From assembly GCA_016794365.1 (NCBI GenBank), contig JAEUKB010000054.1, positions 1 through 39,525 on the forward strand: DNA of 39,525 bases, written 5' to 3'. This stretch comes from Myxococcales bacterium (lineage in GTDB: Bacteria > Myxococcota_A > Polyangia > Palsa-1104 > JAEUJZ01). The position numbers and the translations under genes are program-made. Below, one piece after another: positions 7,836 through 16,356 of the stretch. Within the stretch, counting starts at the first letter, position 1. Each line of letters starts with the position of its first letter. A model generated the notes under the pieces. That model made no database searches and was not told the DNA's origin. It saw nothing but the letters and a program-made list of their open reading frames with translations.

Positions 7836-8063
7836 CGCTCGGCCACGATCCTCTCTTGGGTGCCCTGGCTGGGCACCGCCGGTCTGTCGGTTTGTCGTCA
7901 GCTTATCACCAAGCTCTTTGTCATCTCTAGCGGGATTGCAGCAAGCTTTGCCGAGTAAGTGCCAGGACTTGGCATGGCTTGGTCACGTCGCCCGCATCTG
8001 ACACCGGGCGTGAGTGTGGCCCAGCCAGCGCGGCGAAAGACAGCGCAAAAGCCCGAGAAAAGC

Positions 8064-8072
8064 TGGTAAAAT
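8064..8072 (+). promoter_or_regulatory. Possible extended -10 promoter of the PilZ gene
   Basis: TGGTAAAAT (TG, one base, then TAAAAT) is an extended -10 with 5 of 6 consensus bases, about 57 nt before the ATG at 8130. No convincing -35 is seen. The rest of the spacer 7836-8129 shows no other feature. Confidence 0.35.
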
Positions 8073-8129
8073 CGTAAGTCGCATGCCTGCTTGTAACCGC
8101 ACGATCTGGAAGAGAGGGGGCCGCTAACA

Positions 8130-8456
8130 ATGGCGAAAGAGGCCATGATTCCCCGCGCGCACCGCACCGCCGTCAACGCCGAGTTTGAGACGGTCGATGC
8201 GCACCTGAGCGAATACGTCGTCAATGTGTCGCGGACCGGGGCCTTTATCCGATCCAAAGATCCGCTGCCGGTGGGAACCCGGGTAAACGTCCGCTTTTCG
8301 ATCCTGCTCGATGAGATCGAGATCGTGGAAGGCGTCGCCGAAGTGGTTCGGGTGCAGAGCGCTCCGCCAGGAATGGGCGTGGTGTTTCGCCGCTTGTCGG
8401 AGTCGTCTGCTCGCCTGCTCGAGCGATTGGAGCGAAGTGGGTCTGTCCCCCACTAA
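8130..8456 (+). CDS. PilZ domain protein (myxobacterial single-domain type)
   Basis: The product is 108 aa, a lone PilZ domain. It has an Arg-rich start (PRAHRTAV), the NVSRTGAFI motif that matches the (D/N)xSxxG c-di-GMP-binding signature, then a PLPVGTRVNVRF strand, a VEGVAEVVRV strand and a GMGVVFRRL closing strand. This follows the TIGR02266-type PilZ paralogues that are abundant in myxobacteria. The N-terminal RxxxR arrangement is imperfect (R-A-H-R), so c-di-GMP binding is likely but not certain. A purine-rich GAGAGGGGG lies upstream of the ATG. The stop TAA is nucleotides 2-4 of element B. It probably acts as a small adaptor that reads c-di-GMP for motility or envelope control. Confidence 0.85.
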   Translation: MAKEAMIPRAHRTAVNAEFETVDAHLSEYVVNVSRTGAFIRSKDPLPVGTRVNVRFSILLDEIEIVEGVAEVVRVQSAPPGMGVVFRRLSESSARLLERLERSGSVPH

Positions 8457-8582
8457 GAACGCCTAACAAAACCGTCATGAGGAACCCTGGAAGCAAAGAG
8501 GAGGACCGGAGCGTACGCAAGTACGTGAGGACAGACGATGCAGCAGCCAGGGTCCGCAATAGGTTTTGTTCGGTGTTCTAAG
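8453..8582 (+). mobile_element. 130-bp MITE-like element, copy B
   Basis: This is the inverted second copy of the element at 7185-7314. Its left arm CTAAGAACGCCTAACAAAAC pairs with its right arm, which ends GTTTTGTTCGGTGTTCTAAG. Relative to copy A the arms have changed on both sides (CAAAACC with GGTTTTG here; TGAAACC with GGTTTCG there), so pairing is kept. It starts at the stop codon of the PilZ gene. Its right edge CTAAG joins GGT to make the AGAGG Shine-Dalgarno of the TPR gene that follows. Confidence 0.85.
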
Positions 8583-8592
8583 AGGTCTGCGC

Positions 8593-10095
8593 TTGCGCCG
8601 TAGCCTGCTTGCGCTGGGGCCCGTGCTGCTGTGCGGCTGCATGTCGGGGCGGACCGCGCTGTCGGCGGTGGTGGTGGTGCTCACGGTCGTTTCGGTCGGG
8701 CTGTGGGCGTCGCGTCGGCGCAGTCGTTCGTCTCTGTCAGGGCTGAGCGGAGCGGCGGGTCCGGTCGCGGGGCTGGGGCACGCAAACCTGTCGTCTTCGG
8801 GGATGGTTCCGACGCTGCGGCTGCCGCAACCGACCGAAAAGCTGCCGCAGCTTCTGCTGGCGCTGGAAGACGCCCGGGCGCGCAAAGATGTCAGCGAGGA
8901 GTGCGACCTGTTGCTCGACCTGGCGCGGGCGTACTCGGATGCGGCGGACTATCCGTGCGCGGTGGAAAACCTGGACACCTGCCTGCACAAGAGCGGCGAT
9001 CACATCGATCAGTCGTTTTCGGGGCAGGCCCACCTGGAAGCGGCGTATGTCCACCTGCGGGCGCGTCAGTTGGCGCGCGCGGTGCAGTCGTGTGAAGCGG
9101 CGCAGCGGCTGGCAGAGCGGACGCAGCAGCCCGCGCTGATGCTGCTGGCGCTGGATCGGCTGTCGGACGTGTGGGCGCTGTCGGGGAAGCTGCCGGAAGC
9201 GATTGCGAGCGCGGAAAAGCGGCTGGCGCTCACCGAGTCCAAGGACGAAGCGCAGGTTCCGGCGCTGCTGCGGCTGGGCGAGCTACACCTGTCGGCCCGC
9301 TGCGAAGAGCGCTGCTGGCACTACCTGGAGCAGGCGCTGGCGGCGGCGAATCGCACGGCGCAAGAGCGGGACGAGAGCCTGGTGCTGTCACGGATGGCGC
9401 GGGCGGCGCTCCAGCTCGGGCGGCCTCGGCAGGTGATTGATCTGCTGCTGCCCAAGCTCGATACGGTGCTGAGCTGGAGCGAGATGTTCGACAGCGCGCG
9501 GGTGCTGTCTTTGCTGGGCGAAGCGTACCTAGAGCTGGGACAGGTGGACAAAGCGGTGGCGGCGTTTGTGCGGCATCGCGGGCTTTTGCGTCACCACAAC
9601 GATGATCGGGTCCGGCTGCTGGCGAACCTATCGCTGTGTTATCGGCAGCTTGGCAGCGCCAAAGAAGCGGCGGCGGCGTTTGCGGAGTGCGATGCACTGG
9701 CGAGCAAGCTGGGTCCGGCGAGCCTGGCGACGCTGGTGGTGCTGAGCCAGGCGTATCTACAGTCCGGGGAAGCGCAGGCGGCGATGTTTACGGCGCAGCT
9801 TGGGCTGGATCTTGCGCGGCATGGCGCGCCGGGGCTTCTGCCGCTGGATGGGGAAAGCTGGGCTCTTTTGGCGCTGGCGCGGGCGCAGCAAGAGCTGTCC
9901 CAGACGGAGCGGGCGGCGGCGGGACTGGCGCAGGCACTGAGCCTGCTGTGTCGGCCCCACGATCGGCGGCTTGTGTCGTTGATTCATGCCGAGCTGGCGA
10001 AGGTGCTGGACAAGCTGGGACAGCCGCAGGGCGCGGAAGAGTCACGGCAGATCCGGCAGGCGTACCTGCGGGACATCGGCTACGGGGAAGGCTAG
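8593..10095 (+). CDS. Membrane-anchored TPR protein
   Basis: The product is about 500 aa. The N-terminus is hydrophobic: a first segment with a possible lipobox (PVLLCGC) and, right after, a membrane helix (ALSAVVVVLTVVSVGLWA) followed by an Arg-rich stop-transfer. Past residue 85 the protein is TPR-like: LLDLARAYSDAADYPCAVENLDTCL, LDRLSDVWALSGKLPEAIASAEKRL, LLGEAYLELGQVDKAVAAFV, LSQAYLQSGEAQAAMFTAQLGL and others. I chose the TTG at 8593 because AGAGG lies 6 nt upstream. The TTG at 8566 lies inside element B, and the ATG at 8641 is a third option with no Shine-Dalgarno. It converges on the CoA-binding gene, the two stops sharing CTAG. Likely role: an assembly scaffold at the membrane; partner unknown. 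Confidence 0.8.
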   Translation: MRRSLLALGPVLLCGCMSGRTALSAVVVVLTVVSVGLWASRRRSRSSLSGLSGAAGPVAGLGHANLSSSGMVPTLRLPQPTEKLPQLLLALEDARARKDVSEECDLLLDLARAYSDAADYPCAVENLDTCLHKSGDHIDQSFSGQAHLEAAYVHLRARQLARAVQSCEAAQRLAERTQQPALMLLALDRLSDVWALSGKLPEAIASAEKRLALTESKDEAQVPALLRLGELHLSARCEERCWHYLEQALAAANRTAQERDESLVLSRMARAALQLGRPRQVIDLLLPKLDTVLSWSEMFDSARVLSLLGEAYLELGQVDKAVAAFVRHRGLLRHHNDDRVRLLANLSLCYRQLGSAKEAAAAFAECDALASKLGPASLATLVVLSQAYLQSGEAQAAMFTAQLGLDLARHGAPGLLPLDGESWALLALARAQQELSQTERAAAGLAQALSLLCRPHDRRLVSLIHAELAKVLDKLGQPQGAEESRQIRQAYLRDIGYGEG

Positions 10096-10496
10096 GCGCG
10101 GCGCTTGGCCAGCTCGACCAGGACGCACGAGCCATCGGCGATGACGTGCAGTCCGGCGGCTTCGGCTTTGGCGACTGCGGCGGGACTTTCGGCCCCAGGC
10201 TGCATCCACACAAAGCGAACGCCTGCGGCGATGGCTTCGTCAATGACGCGCTCGGTCACGGCGGGCGGGGTGACGACCGACAGCGAGACAACCTGACCGG
10301 GCACATCACGCAGCGCGGCGAAGGCTTTCTGACCGGCGATCTCTGGCGCGCGCGGGTTGAGCGGATGCACCGCCCGGCCCGACTGGCGCAGCGCGACAAA
10401 GCAGCGATAGCCGTACTTATCGGTGTCGTTGCTGGCCCCCGCCACTGCGTAGAGAGGTGCCGCCAAAAAGCCATCAATCTTTTCGTGGATCGTCAT
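10092..10496 (-). CDS. CoA-binding (Rossmann) domain protein
   Basis: The product is 134 aa, a stand-alone CoA-binding fold as in the YccU/COG1832 family (about 135-140 aa, so full length). Motifs: an [17 protein letters not shown] nucleotide loop, [56 protein letters not shown], and [12 protein letters not shown]. Relatives bind CoA, and their cellular role is not settled. The ATG at 10496 overlaps the pdxJ stop (10493) by 4 nt, so it is co-translated with pdxJ. The stop shares a palindromic CTAG with the convergent TPR gene. Confidence 0.88.
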   Translation of the reverse strand: MTIHEKIDGFLAAPLYAVAGASNDTDKYGYRCFVALRQSGRAVHPLNPRAPEIAGQKAFAALRDVPGQVVSLSVVTPPAVTERVIDEAIAAGVRFVWMQPGAESPAAVAKAEAAGLHVIADGSCVLVELAKRRA

Positions 10497-11233
10497 GTGT
10501 CCTGCCGTAGTAGGGCGATCATATCGCGAACCGCTTGCTCCATGCCGGTGAGGACGGCACGGGCGACGATGGCATGGCCGATGTTTAGCTCTTCCACCCC
10601 GGCGATGCGGGCGACAGAGCGGACGTTGGGATAGTCGAGCCCGTGCCCGGCGGCGACATGCATCCCGAGTCGGATTGCATCTTCGGTGGCTTGGGCCAGG
10701 CGCTCTAGCTCGGTGGCGGCTTGGACGGCGTGGCCGGGGCGCAGCGTCTCTTCGCAGTACTGGCCGGTGTGCAGCTCGATGCGGGGCACCTTGAGCTGGG
10801 CGGCGGCGCGAACCTGGGTGAGATCGGGTGCAATGAACAAGCTGACCGGAATGCGGGCCTCGTGCAGCGCGGCCACCGCTTCTTGAACGGCGATCCGGGC
10901 TGCGCCCGCGACATCGAGTCCGCCTTCGGTGGTTCGCTCTTCGCGACGCTCGGGCACCAAGGTCACGATGTCGGGACGCAGCGCGATGGCTTTATCGACC
11001 ATCTCGGGCGTGGCGGCCATCTCGAGGTTGAGCACGCCGCGCACGGTCTTGCGCAGAAGCTCTACGTCGCGGTCTTGGATGTGACGGCGATCTTCTCGCA
11101 GGTGAACGGTGATGCCATCGGCCCCGGCCAGCTCGCACAGCGAAGCCGCCCACACCGGGTCGGGATAGCTTGTGCCACGCGCTTGCCGCAGGGTCGCAAC
11201 GTGGTCGATGTTGACGTGAAGTGCGATGGACAT
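10493..11233 (-). CDS. pdxJ: Pyridoxine 5'-phosphate synthase
   Basis: The product is 246 aa, the usual length. PdxJ condenses 3-amino-2-oxopropyl phosphate with 1-deoxyxylulose 5-phosphate to give pyridoxine 5'-phosphate, the last ring-forming step of DXP-dependent vitamin B6 synthesis. Clear family motifs: [20 protein letters not shown] at the start, [65 protein letters not shown], and the C-terminal [13 protein letters not shown] with [13 protein letters not shown]. The start is the ATG at 11233 (MSIALHVN); the longer frame upstream runs into the cysteine-rich gene and has no family sequence. Two PLP enzymes are encoded 15 kb away, which need its product like many others. Confidence 0.96.
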   Translation of the reverse strand: MSIALHVNIDHVATLRQARGTSYPDPVWAASLCELAGADGITVHLREDRRHIQDRDVELLRKTVRGVLNLEMAATPEMVDKAIALRPDIVTLVPERREERTTEGGLDVAGAARIAVQEAVAALHEARIPVSLFIAPDLTQVRAAAQLKVPRIELHTGQYCEETLRPGHAVQAATELERLAQATEDAIRLGMHVAAGHGLDYPNVRSVARIAGVEELNIGHAIVARAVLTGMEQAVRDMIALLRQDT

Positions 11234-11241
11234 CGGCGGGC

Positions 11242-12012
11242 CTACATATCCGTTCCCATGTCGAACTTCATGCCGGTGCAGACGGTCAGGATGCAGGGCA
11301 GCGGGATGCCGAGGATGTCCTTGCAGGCGTTGCCGCAGCGACCGCAGTTTTCCCGATCGTTTAGGAGGTTGACGCACTTGCCATCGCAGCAGGTCTCGCC
11401 CGCGACGCAGCCAATGCACTCGCCTTCGCACAGACCGCCTTTGCAGGCTTTGCCGGGCTTGCAGGCCTTGCCGCACATGCCGCAGTTGGCCGCGTCGTTC
11501 TGCGGATCGCTACAGACCGCGCCGCAGCAGACCTGGCCGGTCTTGCACGCGATGCCAGAGGGACCGCACTTGCACTGGCCGCTTTCGCAGATCTCGCCTT
11601 TTTTGCAGACGATGCCGCAGCCGCCACAGTTGTTGGCATCGGAAGAAACATCGCGGCAGCCGTCGGCGCAGCACGAGGCGTTGGTGCCGCACGTTGCGGT
11701 GCGTCCTCCGCCGAGGCAGACGCAGTTGCCGTTGTTGCAGGCTTCCTTGGTGCGACACTTTTTGCCGCACGCGCCGCAGTTGTCGGTGCTGGCCATGATG
11801 TCCACGCAGGGCTCGCCGCCGCAGCAGATGGCCGCCGGGTTTTCACACTTCATCGAGGCACAAGCGGGCGACACGGACATGTCTTCTTTGTCCATGACGG
11901 GCGGGGTGGTGCCACCGCCGCCTTTGCTCGCGCAGCCCGACAAGAGTGCAGAAACCAGAACCAACGTGTTCGCGAGCCGAAGCACCGAACCCAAGAGAGA
12001 CTTTGTCATCAC
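11242..12012 (-). CDS. Cysteine-rich lipoprotein with NCG.CG..C repeats
   Basis: The product is 256 aa with a lipoprotein signal peptide (hydrophobic [15 protein letters not shown], lipid on Cys near residue 27). A short Gly/Pro linker leads to about four repeats in which [30 protein letters not shown] and [10 protein letters not shown] each follow a CC.G.C segment. This cysteine spacing is typical of secreted myxobacterial proteins and is probably held by disulfides outside the cell. An AAGGAG lies before the start, and a good promoter (12100-12129) lies upstream. It is 8 nt upstream of pdxJ on the same strand, so pdxJ and the CoA-binding gene may ride on its transcript. No enzymatic motif is seen. 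Confidence 0.85.
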   Translation of the reverse strand: MMTKSLLGSVLRLANTLVLVSALLSGCASKGGGGTTPPVMDKEDMSVSPACASMKCENPAAICCGGEPCVDIMASTDNCGACGKKCRTKEACNNGNCVCLGGGRTATCGTNASCCADGCRDVSSDANNCGGCGIVCKKGEICESGQCKCGPSGIACKTGQVCCGAVCSDPQNDAANCGMCGKACKPGKACKGGLCEGECIGCVAGETCCDGKCVNLLNDRENCGRCGNACKDILGIPLPCILTVCTGMKFDMGTDM

Positions 12013-12099
12013 AACCTTGCTCCTTGACTACTTGCGCTCGCTACCCGGCGCGGAAAGGTCCGGCCAGCGTCGAGCCGATAAGCCTATGCACGAGTGCGG

Positions 12100-12129
12100 A
12101 AAGTAGTAAGCGCACGGCGTACATGTCAA
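12100..12129 (-). promoter_or_regulatory. Candidate sigma70-type promoter of the cysteine-rich lipoprotein
   Basis: On the minus strand, TTGACA (12129-12124, a perfect -35), an 18-nt spacer and TACTTT (12105-12100). The expected start of transcription is about 80 nt before the ATG at 12012. The -35 is strong, the -10 weak. Confidence 0.45.
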
Positions 12130-12186
12130 CGGGCAGCGCACGCGAAATGCCGCAGCGGGAGCAGTGGATCGACACGCAGCAGGGTT

Positions 12187-13176
12187 TCAGACGGTGAGTT
12201 CAGGCGGTGCGTCGTGCAAAAAGCGATCGACCTGGGCGCGGGAAGGACAGCCGCGTCGTCCCAAGTCTGCGCACTTGAGGGCCGCCGCCGCGCTGGCAAA
12301 GCGAATGGCGGAAGGCAGCGCGTGGTCCAGCGAGACGGGCGCTGGCTGATCGGCAGAAGTCAACAGGGCCGCCAGGAGGGCTGCATGAAAGGTGTCTCCG
12401 CACGCGGTGGTATCGAGAAGCTGCGGCGGAGCAAAGGCCGGAAAGCGCCGGATGTGGGGACCGTCCACGAGCCAGCAGCCCCGATCACCTTGGGTCACGA
12501 TCACCTGTCCGGGCGTTGCGTGTGAGAGCGCGAGCGCGGCCTGCTCGGGATCGGTCTTGTGGGTAAAGCGCGCAGGAAAGTGCTCGGACACCACGCACAG
12601 GTCGGTCAGGCGCAGCAGCTCGGCGCAGTGCGGTGCGGGTCGATCGAGGTCTACCGAGACGATGAGCCCGTGCGCCCTCGCCTGCTCGGCGGCCCATAGC
12701 GATGCGGATGGAAAGCTGAGATCAACGTGGAGCATGCGCGCTTCGGCCACGTCTTGGGCGGACAGCGTCTCGATGGGCAGCGTCAGGGCAGGATCGCGCC
12801 ACTCGATGACAGAGCGCTCGCCCGACTGGCCCAGCAGGATCAGCGCAGTGCGGGTCTGACAGCGAGAACAGGTCTTCATTCGCGAGGTATCGACGGGCTC
12901 GCGGGCTAGCTCGGACCGCAGCGCCGCACCAGCATCGTCATCCCCAACGGCACCGACAAAGCGCGCGCGCAGGCCAAGACGCGCCGCTGCGGCACAGGCG
13001 GTGGCAATTTGTCCGCCACCAAGCACTTCCTGTCCGAGCGCGGAAGCCTTGTCGGGCAGCGGCTGCGAGAGCGCGAGCGGCACACGATACAGAAAGTCCA
13101 GCGAGCACTCGCCCAGGCCGAGCAGGTCGAAGGGCCGTCCGAAAGAGGCGCGCAGCCTATGCAGCAAGTCGGTCAT
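12187..13176 (-). CDS. PfkB/ribokinase-family carbohydrate kinase
   Basis: The product is about 329 aa from the ATG at 13176 (a longer start at 13197 is possible; neither has a clear Shine-Dalgarno). The family's first signature GGGQIATACAAAARLGLR lies near residue 52, and the second, DTTACGDTFHAALLAALL, near residue 255. The Asp of GDTF is the catalytic base and the anion hole is intact. LGLGECSLDFLYRVP at the N-terminus is the usual first strand with the substrate Asp. The sugar or nucleoside accepted cannot be told. Residues such as CSRCQTRTALILL and WRDPALTLP form the lid. It stands alone on the minus strand upstream of the lipoprotein promoter. Confidence 0.9.
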   Translation of the reverse strand: MTDLLHRLRASFGRPFDLLGLGECSLDFLYRVPLALSQPLPDKASALGQEVLGGGQIATACAAAARLGLRARFVGAVGDDDAGAALRSELAREPVDTSRMKTCSRCQTRTALILLGQSGERSVIEWRDPALTLPIETLSAQDVAEARMLHVDLSFPSASLWAAEQARAHGLIVSVDLDRPAPHCAELLRLTDLCVVSEHFPARFTHKTDPEQAALALSHATPGQVIVTQGDRGCWLVDGPHIRRFPAFAPPQLLDTTACGDTFHAALLAALLTSADQPAPVSLDHALPSAIRFASAAAALKCADLGRRGCPSRAQVDRFLHDAPPELTV

Positions 13177-13224
13177 GACGAGCGAAGTGGGAAGCAAGAG
13201 GCAGGAACGACGGCAGACGCTGGC

Positions 13225-14937
13225 TTACTTGGCCTGCTGAAGCTCGAAGGCGCCGATGTCGTAAGCGGTGCCGCTCGGACGCGGCTGATAGCGAACATCG
13301 AGCGTCGGAAAGCTGTCGCCTTCGGTCAGCACGGCTTGGTCGATGCAGCAGGTGCGGTTTGCGGCGGTGTCAGTGAGCAGGAACTGATCGTCGAACTCTG
13401 GGTTGAACTTGCGCAGGCCTGTCTCTGGACTGGTGTCGCTGCTGCCGACGACGTTGTTCACGAACTTGCAGCTTGCGCCAAACCCGATCTGCGAGCCCGC
13501 GATGGTCATGTTGCCAAAGAAGATGTTGTGGCCAAACATGGGCGGGTTGGGTGGCTGAAACGCAGAGCACAACAGACCGCCAGGTCGGGTGGCTGCCTGA
13601 CGACCGTTGTACGCGATGGTATTGAACTGCGCCAAGAAGCGCTGGGTCGGGGATGCAGACTGATAGACATCGAAGCCAGTGCTGATGTTGCCCGCGATCA
13701 GGTTGTTTTCGATGCGGTAGCCGGTCTTGGTGCTCATTCCTTGATCGGCGACGCGAATGCCGGTGCCATGGGCGGCGGCGGTCGCTGACATGGCCTCGCT
13801 CAGCGAGGTGAGCCCGATGACGTTTTGTTCAATGCGGGCATTGCACTCGTTGAGAAGGAGCGCCGGGTTGAGCGCGTTCGCAAAGGCCGGGGTCGTCGAG
13901 CCACGCAGCATGCTGCGCAGCAAGGTGAAGCTGGGAATCTTGCTCGATCCGTTGCCGACGCAGGACAGTGCCACCGCGTTGACGTTCTGCTCGGTCATGT
14001 CGATCTGCTCGATGGTCACCACCGCGTCGTCTTGGACATTGAACAGCAGACCGCGACCTTTCATCATCGCCATCGTCGGGTAGTTTTTCCCTGGCGCACC
14101 GATGAACGAGTAGGTTCCAAACGTAATGGGCTTGGTGACGGGATCGTAGTTTGATCCCAAGACGCGAACGTAGCGGCGGCCCATGCTCTGCGCGATGTCG
14201 AGTGCGCGCGTCAGGCTACAGACTGGCTCGCTGAAGCGATAACCGTAGGCGGGATTGACATCGCTACAGTTGGGGTTGCCGTTGTGGGCGTAGATCACGC
14301 GGCCCGACGAGCTTAGCTCGTTTCTGGCGCAGCTTCCGGCGTTGCCTTCGGGTAAGTCTCCGTCGCGAATACAGACCATCGAGTCCGTACACAGGACGTT
14401 GCCGTCGCACTTGAGCTCGCCCTCGCAGTCTTTGTGCTCGCGACAGGTTCGGCACTTGTTGGCATCGCAGATGGGGCGCTCAGACGGACAGTCTATGCTG
14501 GCGCGACACTCGATGCACTGCGCGACACCGCCCACTTCGGCACACTGCGCGGTGTTTCCCAGCAGCGAGACACACGACTTGTCGTTGGCATCGCCGACCA
14601 AACAAGGCACGCACTGACCATCGTTTTCATCGGCGCTGCGCAGACAGCGACTGGCCGTTGACGAGGTGCAGTCCGCGTTGGTCGCACACGTTCCTTCTTT
14701 AAAAGGAAGACAGGTGTGCTTGTTCGGATGACAGATGAGCGCAGGTCCGTCGCTGTTTTCTTGTACGCACTCGGCGTTGGAAGAGCAATACAGCGGGTCT
14801 GCCACGATACAGCCTGTCGTGAGTGAAACGACAAGTCCCACCAGACCGCCACGGAGCAGCTTGCGAATCTGCCCCGACGTAGAAGGAAGCCATGCTCGAC
14901 TACGGAAATGCGAGTCCATAGGGTCCGATGCTATCAT
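13225..14937 (-). CDS. Cysteine-rich lipoprotein with right-handed beta-helix-like domain
   Basis: The product is 570 aa. The start at 14937 has GGGGAAAA upstream, so the longer frame is not needed. A signal peptide ends in a lipobox (VVSLTTGC). Residues about 45-200 are cysteine-dense (C....ECV, C.TNADC, CPSERPICDANKCRTCREHKDC), like the N-terminal cysteine modules of myxobacterial surface proteins. After about residue 250 comes a pectate-lyase/NosD-like region: a CSLTRALDIAQS start typical of right-handed beta-helix proteins, then repeated IEQN, IENNLIAGN, FNTIAYNG, HNIFFGN and FVNNVVG turns, ending YDIGAFEL. It is probably surface-exposed. No catalytic residues can be assigned. Confidence 0.85.
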   Translation of the reverse strand: MIASDPMDSHFRSRAWLPSTSGQIRKLLRGGLVGLVVSLTTGCIVADPLYCSSNAECVQENSDGPALICHPNKHTCLPFKEGTCATNADCTSSTASRCLRSADENDGQCVPCLVGDANDKSCVSLLGNTAQCAEVGGVAQCIECRASIDCPSERPICDANKCRTCREHKDCEGELKCDGNVLCTDSMVCIRDGDLPEGNAGSCARNELSSSGRVIYAHNGNPNCSDVNPAYGYRFSEPVCSLTRALDIAQSMGRRYVRVLGSNYDPVTKPITFGTYSFIGAPGKNYPTMAMMKGRGLLFNVQDDAVVTIEQIDMTEQNVNAVALSCVGNGSSKIPSFTLLRSMLRGSTTPAFANALNPALLLNECNARIEQNVIGLTSLSEAMSATAAAHGTGIRVADQGMSTKTGYRIENNLIAGNISTGFDVYQSASPTQRFLAQFNTIAYNGRQAATRPGGLLCSAFQPPNPPMFGHNIFFGNMTIAGSQIGFGASCKFVNNVVGSSDTSPETGLRKFNPEFDDQFLLTDTAANRTCCIDQAVLTEGDSFPTLDVRYQPRPSGTAYDIGAFELQQAK

Positions 14938-15173
14938 GACTTTTCCCCGCAGCACCTGGAGCGGTGAGGCCTGCCGCACCTACAGAACGCCAGCCGCGCA
15001 GCGCGTACGCGGCGTAACCCTGCGGAACCGCTGTAAGTTCCTGAATGATTGGCAAATTCCGGCCTCGCATCACGGCGCTGTTTCGGATTATGCTGAGTCC
15101 ACAGATCCGCGAGACGACACCGCTCATGTACTTAGCCTACGAGAACTCGATTCCACAAAGCGAACCGCACCGT

Positions 15174-16322
15174 ATGGCTGTCCGTGCTTGGGCGCTGTGT
15201 CTGTTGCTGCTGACGATCCTGCCGACGCGCGCGCAGGCCGATGCAGAGGATCCGCTGCTGTGGCTGGCGGTACAGCGAGGAACGACGCTCGATCGGGTGG
15301 CCAGTGAGATGGTCAGAGAGCAGCTCGCGAGCCGCAAAGAGTTCAAGATCGTAGAGTCCACGCTGTCTGATGCGGATCGTCGCTGTCGAACTGCCCCGTG
15401 TCTGTCCGCGCTGGCGCGACAGCATCAAGCGTTTGTGGTGCTGAGCGGCGATGTCTTCCAAGTTGGTAGCAAGCAAAACCAGCGCGTGGTGATGCATCTG
15501 TACGACGGACGCCATCGGCAGGTGTTCGACGTAGAAAACCTGTGTACCGACTGTGATGAAACGAAGCTCGGTCTGATGATTCAGAGCACGCTCGGCGAGA
15601 TCCTCGGGCGCTATCGCAAAGGCCAGGATGCCGATGTCCAGCTCAACGAGCTGCTCGATGGTGCCGCCAAAAATGGTCCGCCTGCGATTCCAGCGCCGAG
15701 CAGCGATCCGGTGATGGTTCCGCCGCTCATGACGACGCAAGTGCCCGCGCTGGCTCCGACCCCGGTTCAAGCGACGGGGACGCAGCCGGAAAAGATGCCA
15801 CAGCTTGCGCCGATTCCAGTCGCGAAGCCGGTGCAGACAGCGACGGTTCCGCTTGCGCCGACTCCAGCGGGAAGTCAGCCCGGAACGCTGCCTGTGACAA
15901 CGCTGCCACCGCCACTTCCGCCGACGGGAGCCGTGCCAGCGCAGACGTACATTCCGCAGCTGCCGGGCGCGGTGACGCAATATCCGCAGCAAAGTCCGGT
16001 GTCCTCTCCGCCGCTTGCGTGGCAGCCAAGTCCGACGCAGCAGCCTGAGCGCAAAGGTCTATCGCCACGTCGCAAAGCACTCGCGGGCGTGTTCGGTTCG
16101 CTCGGCTTTGCGATCTTGGGTGGAAGCATCGCAGCGCACTATCTGGACAAGAAGCTGGATTCATCGCTGGCGCTGAACGCGTCCGGACTGCCGTGTACAA
16201 ACGGAAGCAACGCGGGACAAAGCTGCGTGCTGACGACGATTGGGCTGTGGGCTCCCGGCTATGCAGTGTCCGGTCTGATGCTGGGCGGCATGATCCTGAG
16301 CCTGGCGATTCCCGAAAAGTAG
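15174..16322 (+). CDS. Secreted proline-rich protein with two C-terminal hydrophobic helices
   Basis: No named family. From the ATG at 15174 the product is 382 aa with a clear signal peptide (MAVRAWALCLLLLTILPTRAQA). An ATG at 15126 would add 16 residues; neither start has a good Shine-Dalgarno. Residues about 25-165 form a small domain with two cysteine pairs (DRRCRTAPCLSAL and ENLCTDCDETK), in the style of the myxobacterial envelope proteins that test a short-lived kinase-like or CsgG-like fold; this is uncertain. Residues 165-295 are Pro/Thr/Gln-rich and poorly ordered. Two membrane helices follow (GVFGSLGFAILGGSIAAHYL and GLWAPGYAVSGLMLGGMILSL). It diverges from the beta-helix lipoprotein and converges on the kinase gene. 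Confidence 0.75.
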   Translation: MAVRAWALCLLLLTILPTRAQADAEDPLLWLAVQRGTTLDRVASEMVREQLASRKEFKIVESTLSDADRRCRTAPCLSALARQHQAFVVLSGDVFQVGSKQNQRVVMHLYDGRHRQVFDVENLCTDCDETKLGLMIQSTLGEILGRYRKGQDADVQLNELLDGAAKNGPPAIPAPSSDPVMVPPLMTTQVPALAPTPVQATGTQPEKMPQLAPIPVAKPVQTATVPLAPTPAGSQPGTLPVTTLPPPLPPTGAVPAQTYIPQLPGAVTQYPQQSPVSSPPLAWQPSPTQQPERKGLSPRRKALAGVFGSLGFAILGGSIAAHYLDKKLDSSLALNASGLPCTNGSNAGQSCVLTTIGLWAPGYAVSGLMLGGMILSLAIPEK

Positions 16323-16356
16323 GAAGCGCCGCGATCGAAATATCGCAGCGACGCGC

